Shown piece by piece: positions 7,804 through 13,193 of a stretch of DNA of 13,193 nt. Positions within the stretch are counted from its first letter, which is position 1; each line of letters opens with the position of its first letter. A program made the translations under genes and the position numbers. The notes under the pieces are model-generated. The model was not told the DNA's origin, did not search any database, and was given only the letters and a program-made list of their open reading frames with translations. This stretch comes from an uncultured cyanobacterium (lineage in GTDB: Bacteria; Cyanobacteriota; Cyanobacteriia; PCC-6307; Cyanobiaceae), in assembly GCA_903862155.1 (NCBI GenBank), contig CAIOXF010000109.1, forward strand, positions 1 to 13,193. The letters are read 5' to 3'.

Positions 7804-8885
7804 TGGACAACCCGCCATCCCAGCCGGATTCACCTTCCGGGCCTGATCCCATTGCCGAGTTGCGGCACGATCTCTGTACACCGATTAATCAGATCCTCGG
7901 GTACAGCGAGTTGCTGGAGGAGGAGGCCAGCGAACAGCAGCCCGATTACGTCGACGACCTTCGCAAGATTCAGAAGGCGGCCACCACGATGCTGGCCATG
8001 GTGCGTGGTCGCCTCACCATCGACCTGCTCAACGCCGGAGTTCAGCCCTCTAAGGCCCCACACCGCGAGGCCGAGGTTCAGGGTGTGCCATTGCCCCTGA
8101 AGGCGATTCTCCATGCCAGTGGCGCCGATGACGACCATGAGCCGCAAGCTTCCGAGCCCCGTGCCGTACGGCCCGGCAGGATCCTGGCGGTCGATGACGA
8201 TGCGCTCAACCTGGATGTGTTAGCCCAGCGGCTCACCCGTCAAGGCCATCTGGTGAGCAGCGCTGCAGATGGAGAAGAGGCCCTAGCGAAGGCACGGCAG
8301 CAGCCCTTCGATCTGGTGCTCCTCGATGTGATGATGCCCCGCCTGGATGGCTACGGCACCCTGGCGGCCCTGAAGGCGGATGAGCGGCTCCGCTCGATCC
8401 CGGTGATCATGATCAGTGCCCTCGATGAGCTCAGCAGCGTGGTGCGCTGCATTGAGGCTGGAGCTGAGGACTACTTGCCCAAGCCCTTCAACGCCACCTT
8501 GCTTCGGGCGCGGGTGGGGGCGTGCCTGGAGAAGAAGTTCGCCCACGACCAGGAGGAGGAGCTGTACCACAAGCTCGTGGTGAGCCAGCAGCGGCTGGAT
8601 CGGGAGCTCTCCGAGGCCCATCGCCAGATGGCGGCGATGCCGGCTGATGTGCGCCAAGACCCTCGGCTTGTTCCCTTGCTGGATGCTTTCCAGCGGATGT
8701 CCGGCGCCGTGTCACGCCGCGAAACCGATCTGCGCGCCACGATTCAAGACCTGGAGATCAAAATCAACCGTCAGTTGGTGAGCTCCCAGGTGAAAACCAT
8801 CGTGGCCGATCCCACATTCTCCAGCCTCACCGAGCGGGCGCGGGCCATGCGGGAGCGGCGGCGGCGTACCGCTTCCAATCCATGA
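7803..8885 (+). CDS. DHp (HisKA-like) plus receiver protein with a C-terminal coiled-coil module, no catalytic output domain
   Basis: The 360-residue protein has a HisKA-like DHp segment at about 18-72 with H22 in LRHDLCTPINQILGYSELL, resembling that of the upstream kinase (RHDLCTP against SHELRTP), but no HATPase domain. A Pro/Glu-rich linker leads to a receiver at about 126-242, with D175 in LLDVMMP and K227 in YLPKPF. A coiled coil (about 243-280) precedes the module at 286-355 that is shared with the HAMP sensor at 11381-12802. The DHp-receiver front half resembles, from memory, response regulators that end in an adenylate/guanylate cyclase domain; here no cyclase is present. H22 might accept phosphate in trans or serve only for dimerisation. 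Start and stop overlap the neighbours (TGATG, ATGA), so translation is coupled through to crtB. Function unproven. Confidence 0.85.
   Translation: MDNPPSQPDSPSGPDPIAELRHDLCTPINQILGYSELLEEEASEQQPDYVDDLRKIQKAATTMLAMVRGRLTIDLLNAGVQPSKAPHREAEVQGVPLPLKAILHASGADDDHEPQASEPRAVRPGRILAVDDDALNLDVLAQRLTRQGHLVSSAADGEEALAKARQQPFDLVLLDVMMPRLDGYGTLAALKADERLRSIPVIMISALDELSSVVRCIEAGAEDYLPKPFNATLLRARVGACLEKKFAHDQEEELYHKLVVSQQRLDRELSEAHRQMAAMPADVRQDPRLVPLLDAFQRMSGAVSRRETDLRATIQDLEIKINRQLVSSQVKTIVADPTFSSLTERARAMRERRRRTASNP
8658..8867 (+). other. Shared C-terminal module, copy 1 (residues 286-355 of the DHp-receiver protein)
   Basis: This protein-level repeat has three parts: a HAMP-end-like helix (AFQRMSGAVSRRE), a heptad-like helix (LRATIQDLEIKINRQ), and a tail (QVKTIVADPTFSSL, then RAxxMRxRRRR). 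It aligns without gaps to residues 388-457 of the HAMP sensor, with 37 of 70 identities counted by hand, 27 of them in the last 50 positions. The nucleotide sequences have diverged, so this is not a recent duplication. Confidence 0.85.
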
Positions 8886-9829
8886 CGACGGCGCTCTGCC
8901 ACCATGGCCAGCGTTCCGGTGGTTCCGTCGTGCTGCCCAGCCTTGCGCAGGCCTACGAGGAATGCCGGCAGGAGACGGCCCAGTGGGCCAAAACCTTCTA
9001 CCTGGGCACTCTGCTGATGCCACCGGCCAAGCGCCGGGCCATCTGGGCCATCTATGTGTGGTGCCGCCGTACTGATGAACTGATGGACAGCGCTGAAGCC
9101 CAGGCGCGACCCATCGAGGAGTTGGCGGCGCGGCTCGACAGCTGGGAACAGCGCACCCGTGACGTATTCGACGGCACCGTGTGCGACGGCTTGGACCTGG
9201 TGATGCGTGACACCCTGGATCGCTATCCCCAGCCTCTCCAGCCTTACCTCGACATGATCGAGGGCCAGCGGATGGATCTTCGCCAGCTTCGTTACCGCAC
9301 CTTTGAGGAGCTCGAGCTCTACTGCTACCGCGTCGCGGGAACGGTGGGCCTGATGACCCAGGAGGTGATGGGCCTTGATCCGGCCTACACATCGGCTCCC
9401 TGGAGCGACGCGCCCGACACCTCGGATGCGGCGGTGGCCCTAGGGATTGCTAATCAGCTCACCAACATCCTCCGCGATGTGGGCGAAGACCGGGGACGGG
9501 GCCGGATCTATCTGCCCCAGGAAGACCTGGAGCGATTCGGATACAGCGAGGCAGATCTCATGGCAGGGGTGCTCAACGACAACTGGCGGGCATTGATGCG
9601 TTTTCAGGTGGCGCGCGCCCGAGACTGGTTTGCTTGCTCCGAAGCAGGGGTGCGTTGGCTGGCGCCCGATGCGCGCTGGCCGGTCTGGGCTTCCCTCAGG
9701 CTTTACCGGGGCATCCTCGATGTGATCGAGCAGCACGACTACGACGTGTTCAATCACCGCGCCTTTGTGCCGCGGGCTGGCAAGTTGCTCGACCTGCCTT
9801 TTTCCTTCCTGATCGCCCAGTCCCGATGA
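8882..9829 (+). CDS. crtB: 15-cis-phytoene synthase
   Basis: The 315-residue enzyme condenses two geranylgeranyl diphosphates to 15-cis-phytoene, the first committed carotenoid step. Both Asp-rich substrate/Mg2+ motifs are present: D65-E-L-M-D69 and D199-V-G-E-D203. Also conserved are AKTFYLGTLLMPP, AIWAIYVWCRRTDE, YCYRVAGTVGLM, ALGIANQLTNILRD and GRGRIYLPQEDL. The first roughly 18 residues (MTTALCHHGQRSGGSVV) are extra relative to the usual start near LPSLAQAYE; a GTG at 8930 is an alternative. I keep ATG at 8882 because its ATGA overlaps the upstream stop and coding is continuous. There is no ribosome binding site, so translation probably depends on the upstream signalling gene. It is separated from pds by 4.1 kb, an unusual arrangement. 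Confidence 0.95.
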   Translation: MTTALCHHGQRSGGSVVLPSLAQAYEECRQETAQWAKTFYLGTLLMPPAKRRAIWAIYVWCRRTDELMDSAEAQARPIEELAARLDSWEQRTRDVFDGTVCDGLDLVMRDTLDRYPQPLQPYLDMIEGQRMDLRQLRYRTFEELELYCYRVAGTVGLMTQEVMGLDPAYTSAPWSDAPDTSDAAVALGIANQLTNILRDVGEDRGRGRIYLPQEDLERFGYSEADLMAGVLNDNWRALMRFQVARARDWFACSEAGVRWLAPDARWPVWASLRLYRGILDVIEQHDYDVFNHRAFVPRAGKLLDLPFSFLIAQSR

Positions 9830-11415
9830 CCCAGCCCTCTGTGATGAGTCGCTGGGTGATGTGGCTGGCTCTGTCGGGCGTACTTGGGGCCGGTTTGCCA
9901 ATGCAGGCCGAGGTTCGCCCCCCCTCTGAGCCCAAGCCTTTGCCCACCACCAAGGAAGTGGAAGGTCTGGGTGCAGGCTGGCCTGCTGGAAAACCTGAGC
10001 CGATCGGTGCGTTTGGCCCCATTCCCTTCCAGCAGCTCGCCAATCTGGATCTCCGCTCTGCAGTGGAGTTGTCCGATCGGCGCAACCCGGTGGTGCGTCA
10101 GGCCTATGAATTGTTGGTCTCCACCCAGAACAGCCTCGGCGCCGCCTACGCCACCTGGTGGCCCACGATCAATGCCAGCCTCAATGGGGGCATTTACGGT
10201 CAAACAGCTTTCTACAACTATCAGGGAGCTCTCACTGGGGTTGGTGCTCCTGCTTCTGGACAGTTCGCGAATGCGACGTCATTCAACAGTAGTTATTTTC
10301 AGACTCTGAATCAGTTCAATATCAATTGGAATTTCTTTGATCCGGCTCGTGCACCCGCAATCTGGCAGAACAAGTACAAGGTTCGCCAGGCGGTTGATAC
10401 TTATGTGATTGCTCGCCGCGATAACCGGCTGCGCACTGAGCAGGCCTACATCAACCTCCAGCGTGCGGTGGCAAACATCGTGACTGGCAGGCAGTTGGTG
10501 GCTAATGACCAATTGCTTTATCGGCTTGCCGAGGCTCGGGTAAAACTAGGCGTGGCCTCTAAGTTGGAACTGGCGAAGCAGCAGACTGTGTTGAAGACCG
10601 ACCAGGTGAATTTGGTCAATGCTCAGCAGAATGCTCAGGTAGCCCAGGCTGAGCTGGCGGAGCAACTGAACGGCGTCAATGCGGCCGCGATCCAGCCTTC
10701 CACCTTCCTGGCTCCCCTAGGAAGTTGGACCCAGTCGTTGGAGGCCACCATCGCCGCGGCGATGGATTACCGCAAGGTGATTGAACAGAAGCTCACCTCG
10801 GTGAAGATCAACGAGGCTCAGGCCCAGATCGAACTGGCGGTTTATCGGCCCACCATCGCGTTGGTGAATTCCCTCTATTGGACCAAAGGTGTCGGTTACA
10901 CCGCCTTGGGGCCTCCATATGTAGGTGACGCTCGTACGGACCTCTGGAACGGCTCTACCGCCCTCCAGATCACCTTCACCGGTTTCGATGGCGGCCAGGC
11001 GCGCATGAGTGCGGCCGCCGCGATTCGCAAGGCAAAGGCGGCAGAGGCCGACGTGCAGGCAGCTGTGAACCAGGTGCGTCGTGAGGTTCAGACCTATTTC
11101 GCCCAGTCGCGGCAGGGTAGGGAGGCTGTTTTGCTCGCCTCAGCACGGGTCAATGCGGCTAGCCAGGCCCTTCGTTTGCAAACGCTTCGCTTTAATGCTG
11201 GTTACGGCAATATCACCGATGTGGTGCAGGCGCAGCAAGATCTCACCCAAGCGGTGAGCGTGTATATCGACCAGCTCGCTAATTATAATATCGCCCTTGT
11301 GAATCTGGCTAGAGCCAGTGGCTTGGGCTATCAGCCTGATCTGCAGCTGGAGAAACAGGTGGGCAACCCGCTCGCGCGCCTTAGCTTGCCGAGCCGTCTT
11401 TCGAAGCTTGAATGA
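9826..11415 (+). CDS. TolC-like outer membrane efflux protein
   Basis: The 529-residue protein is a predicted outer membrane channel of the OEP/TolC family, which forms trimeric beta-barrel plus alpha-helical tunnels for type I secretion or efflux. The N-terminus MTQPSVMSRWVMWLALSG looks like a signal peptide, with likely cleavage near residues 26-30. Two OEP halves follow: the first from LDLRSAVELSDRRNPVVRQAYE through NFFDPARAPAIW and the long Ala/Gln helices, the second with FTGFDGGQARMSAAAAIR, RFNAGYGNITDVVQAQQDL and the terminal NYNIALVNLARASGLGYQP. The start is ATG at 9826, overlapping the crtB stop as ATGA; open sequence upstream in this frame is antisense-free shadow within crtB. Partner membrane-fusion and ATPase genes are not in the window, so the cargo is unknown. 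The middle (about 10200-10380) is AT-rich relative to neighbours. Confidence 0.88.
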   Translation: MTQPSVMSRWVMWLALSGVLGAGLPMQAEVRPPSEPKPLPTTKEVEGLGAGWPAGKPEPIGAFGPIPFQQLANLDLRSAVELSDRRNPVVRQAYELLVSTQNSLGAAYATWWPTINASLNGGIYGQTAFYNYQGALTGVGAPASGQFANATSFNSSYFQTLNQFNINWNFFDPARAPAIWQNKYKVRQAVDTYVIARRDNRLRTEQAYINLQRAVANIVTGRQLVANDQLLYRLAEARVKLGVASKLELAKQQTVLKTDQVNLVNAQQNAQVAQAELAEQLNGVNAAAIQPSTFLAPLGSWTQSLEATIAAAMDYRKVIEQKLTSVKINEAQAQIELAVYRPTIALVNSLYWTKGVGYTALGPPYVGDARTDLWNGSTALQITFTGFDGGQARMSAAAAIRKAKAAEADVQAAVNQVRREVQTYFAQSRQGREAVLLASARVNAASQALRLQTLRFNAGYGNITDVVQAQQDLTQAVSVYIDQLANYNIALVNLARASGLGYQPDLQLEKQVGNPLARLSLPSRLSKLE

Positions 11416-12802
11416 TGCGGGCTTCCTCCCGCTGACGCCGGCGGGCCCTCATCTCCTGTGCTCTGCTGCTGAGTTCGCTGAAACTGGGATCCTGGGTGAT
11501 GGAGCACACCTGCCCTTTGAGCGCCTGTTGGTTGATGTTGATTTCTAGAGTGCGGATCTGTGCCCGCAGGGAATTTTCCCGATCGGCCACAGCTCCAGCC
11601 ATCCGGTTGAAGGCCTGAACCAAGCGTCCGAGCGCGTCGTCGGCAGGATAGGCCAGCTCCATGCGGGTGCGGCCTGCTGCGATTCCGTCGGCTGCTTCCG
11701 CCAGTTTGCGCAGCTCGCGCTTGATGCCTGAGGAGATCTGCCAGGCCGCCATGGCACAGCCAGCCACCAGCAACAGGCTGGCCCCCACCAGCAGGGCAAG
11801 CATCTGAGTGGTGGCCTGGCGCAGGGGAATCAGGTTGTTGTCGAGCAGCGATTCCTCCACCAGGATCACCGCCAACCAGTTCCAGCTCGGGAATGTGGCA
11901 ATGAACAGCCGTTGTGGATCGGGCTGGCTTGATCGATTACTGGTGACGTTAACGGCGCGCTCGAGCAGAATCTCATGGCGGCTGCCATCGGGTTTGGGAA
12001 TCCCGCCACTGTTCCGCATCACCTGGCGCAGCAGTGAGCAGGTGCCTTTCGAAGGCTGGGAATAACTGCAATAAAATTCGCCACCTGGCGTGTACTCAAA
12101 GAACGCCACCTGGTGGTTCTTATAGGGAAACAGAGAGGCGCTACTCTCCAATATCTGGTTGGTGGCATCAGTTTTTACGCTCACCACCAGGACCAAGCGC
12201 TGTGCTTTCCCTGTCTCCAGTGGGGTGAGGCGGCTTATGCGCCAAATGCCATCGCCCAGCAGGATGCTGTTGCGGGCCACGAAGCGGCCATCGGAGAGGC
12301 GGCTCATCGCCTCAATGTCACGCACACTCTGTGCCGGGGGAGACCAGCCCGGCTCCAGGGGAGCCCCGCTCACATCCACTCCTGTGAGTCGTTTCCAGCG
12401 GCCAGCTTTGTCGCGCAGATAGATCCCAGCCCTCTCCGTGGGTGTGGTGAGAGGCATGGCGAGCACTGGGTTGAGCACAGCTGGTGCGTCTTTTGCACTC
12501 AGCGGCTGTCCTTTCCAGATCAGCTGGCCTCCGGGATCCAACTGGAGATCACGCCGGAGTATGCCAGCAATCCGCTCGGAATCTCCCTCGAGTTGATCGG
12601 CCAGGGTGCGCGTGTAGCGCTGGATCATGCTCGTGGTGAGCATGAGGTTGGTGCGGTTGTCCTGGTCGAACAGGCTGGTGAGTTCCACCTTGGCCTTGCG
12701 CGACAGGTCCACCACCGTGGTGGCCGACAACGCCAGAAAGATGCCTAAGCCAAGGATTGGGCCCGTTACCCCAAGGGCCACAAGCCGAACGGAGAGGCGC
12801 AT
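11381..12802 (-). CDS. Cache-like/HAMP membrane sensor ending in the shared module
   Basis: The 473-residue protein has a membrane helix at about 7-30, a large extracytoplasmic region at 31-330, a second helix at about 333-355 and HAMP at about 356-405 (ELRKLAEAADGIAAGR, then AFNRMAGAVADRE). It then goes straight into the 70-residue shared module and a charged tail. The outer region looks Cache-like (IYLRDKAGRWKRLTGVDVSG, DGIWRISRLTPLE, VVSVKTD) but is divergent; C245 and C255 could form a disulfide. No histidine kinase, GGDEF, cyclase or chemoreceptor signalling domain follows HAMP, so output must run through the module or a partner. The ATG at 12802 gives a natural N-terminus; no clear ribosome binding site is seen. 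It is convergent with, and overlaps by 35 bases, the TolC-like gene, and is divergent from the ParA-like gene across 68 bases. The ligand is unknown. Confidence 0.85.
   Translation of the reverse strand: MRLSVRLVALGVTGPILGLGIFLALSATTVVDLSRKAKVELTSLFDQDNRTNLMLTTSMIQRYTRTLADQLEGDSERIAGILRRDLQLDPGGQLIWKGQPLSAKDAPAVLNPVLAMPLTTPTERAGIYLRDKAGRWKRLTGVDVSGAPLEPGWSPPAQSVRDIEAMSRLSDGRFVARNSILLGDGIWRISRLTPLETGKAQRLVLVVSVKTDATNQILESSASLFPYKNHQVAFFEYTPGGEFYCSYSQPSKGTCSLLRQVMRNSGGIPKPDGSRHEILLERAVNVTSNRSSQPDPQRLFIATFPSWNWLAVILVEESLLDNNLIPLRQATTQMLALLVGASLLLVAGCAMAAWQISSGIKRELRKLAEAADGIAAGRTRMELAYPADDALGRLVQAFNRMAGAVADRENSLRAQIRTLEININQQALKGQVCSITQDPSFSELSSRAQEMRARRRQREEARIIQASKDGSAS
11432..11641 (-). other. 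Shared C-terminal module, copy 2 (residues 388-457 of the HAMP sensor)
   Basis: This is the counterpart of the module at 8658-8867. Its first 20 residues are the end of the HAMP domain (LVQAFNRMAGAV), which shows where the module begins: the other protein carries the same helix without a complete HAMP. The core is LRAQIRTLEININQQ, followed by QVCSITQDPSFSEL and RAxxMRARRR. The RE..LRA.I..LEI.IN.Q and QV..I..DP.FS.L positions are invariant between the copies. Confidence 0.85.
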
Positions 12803-12870
12803 GGGGCTCAGGAGGTGCTTTTCAGTATCGGGCTTACCATCCTTTAAGCCAAATCAGCTGACAGGAAGGC
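12803..12870. promoter_or_regulatory. 68-base divergent promoter region with an inverted repeat
   Basis: This region separates the divergent starts of the HAMP sensor and the ParA-like ATPase. It contains a perfect 6-base inverted repeat, GGCTTA (12831-12836) and TAAGCC (12845-12850), with an 8-base spacer: a candidate operator for both genes. The ParA-like gene has a purine-rich AGGAAGG just before its ATG. Promoter boxes are not obvious. Confidence 0.4.
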
Positions 12871-13193
12871 ATGGCCCACATCCTCGCGATCCATTCCTTC
12901 CGTGGGGGCACCGGGAAATCCAACCTCACGGCCAATCTGGCGACTGTGCTCGCCTTGCAAGGGAAGCGCGTTGCGGTCTTCGACACAGACCTGGCCTCGC
13001 CTGGCATTCATGTGTTGTTCGGCTTCACCCCTGCAGCTGGCCAGTGCACCCTCAACGACCATCTCCAGGGGGATGCGCCGGTTGTGGACTGTGCCCACGA
13101 CGTAACCCCTGAGCAGGTGAAGCAGGCCCACGGGCGCATCTGGCTCGTGCCGGCTTCTATGGACAGCGACAGCATCGCCCGGCTGCTACGCGA
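12871..13193 (+). CDS. ParA/MinD-like P-loop ATPase, N-terminal part
   Basis: 107 complete codons are visible; the gene runs off the right edge. The protein opens with MAHILAIHSFRGGTGKSN, a deviant Walker A motif of the ParA/MinD/Mrp class, followed by LTANLATVLALQGKRVAVFD and then TDLASPGIHVLFGF, the usual Asp-rich A' region after the second strand. The position normally held by the class's signature lysine (KGGxGKT) is arginine (R11) here, while the P-loop lysine (K16) is kept. Members of this class are dimerising ATPases that position plasmids, chromosomes, division sites or membrane and signalling complexes. From memory, the SFRGGTGKS form recurs in a cyanobacterial subfamily; I cannot verify this. 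It is divergent from the HAMP sensor, so a shared process is plausible. Partition ParA is less likely, since no ParB or centromere-like repeats are seen. Confidence 0.85.
   Translation, partial: MAHILAIHSFRGGTGKSNLTANLATVLALQGKRVAVFDTDLASPGIHVLFGFTPAAGQCTLNDHLQGDAPVVDCAHDVTPEQVKQAHGRIWLVPASMDSDSIARLLR

Noticed and set aside
7803..8885. Calling the DHp-receiver protein a histidine kinase
   Set aside because: It has the histidine-bearing helices but none of the ATP-binding N, G1 or G2 boxes.
9634..9825. An upstream extension of the TolC-like reading frame inside crtB
   Set aside because: It would bury the signal peptide behind 64 residues of crtB shadow; ATG at 9826 gives a proper signal sequence and an ATGA junction.
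11417..11432. GCGGG-N6-CCCGC hairpin just after the TolC-like stop, a possible terminator
   Set aside because: The stem is only five base pairs, no T-run follows, and the sequence encodes the Arg-rich end of the HAMP sensor.
12825..12837. GTA-N7-TAC resembling an NtcA site
   Set aside because: NtcA consensus is GTA-N8-TAC; the spacer here is one base short and no matching -10 box is evident.
12871..13193. Plasmid partition parA, implying a plasmid or replication origin
   Set aside because: No parB, iterons or centromere-like repeats are seen, and the neighbours are core chromosomal photosynthesis genes.

Overview
The window comes from a GC-rich cyanobacterium, most likely an alpha-cyanobacterium of the Synechococcus/Cyanobium type. 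The evidence is gene content: NDH-1 subunits NdhF (partial) and NdhM, an RbcR/Ycf30-type LysR regulator, plant-type phytoene desaturase (Pds), phytoene synthase (CrtB) and a Z-ISO-like isomerase are a cyanobacterial/plastid combination. Genes are packed tightly, with many start/stop overlaps. No tRNA, rRNA, CRISPR array or insertion sequence was seen, and no stretch of 300 bases lacks a gene.

Layout. (1) 1-1179, minus strand: Z-ISO-like carotenoid isomerase followed by ndhF, which runs off the left edge. (2) 1218-2201, plus: rbcR, divergent from Z-ISO across only 38 bases. (3) 2192-3180, minus: ndhM followed by a DUF3172-type membrane protein, coupled by a GTGA overlap; the end of the second gene overlaps the end of rbcR. 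(4) 3181-3326: a divergent promoter region between ndhM and pds. (5) 3327-11415, plus: one apparent operon of pds, Cache hybrid histidine kinase, CheY-like receiver, DHp-receiver protein, crtB and a TolC-like outer membrane protein, joined by gaps of 3 and 13 bases and then overlaps of 1, 4 and 4 bases. (6) 11381-12802, minus: a two-membrane-helix sensor with a HAMP domain and no classical output domain; its end overlaps the TolC-like gene by 35 bases. (7) 12871 to the right edge, plus: a ParA/MinD-like ATPase, divergent from the HAMP sensor.

How the genes fit together. CrtB makes phytoene, Pds desaturates it and Z-ISO isomerises the product, so three early carotenoid steps lie here. Pds passes electrons to the plastoquinone pool, which NDH-1 (NdhF, NdhM) also feeds. 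pds and crtB are normally adjacent in cyanobacteria; here a 4.1-kb two-component cassette lies between them, in the same direction and translationally joined to crtB.

The most unusual signal is a 70-residue C-terminal module shared, without gaps, by the DHp-receiver protein (residues 286-355) and the HAMP sensor (residues 388-457): 37 of 70 residues are identical by manual alignment. In both proteins it sits where a catalytic output domain would be expected, and a ParA/MinD-like ATPase with an atypical Walker A motif is divergently paired with one of them. I infer a candidate system in which two envelope sensing branches, one a phosphorelay and one a direct HAMP sensor, end in a common non-catalytic module that may act on a shared partner, possibly the ATPase. 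The homology is directly visible; the system and its output are hypotheses.
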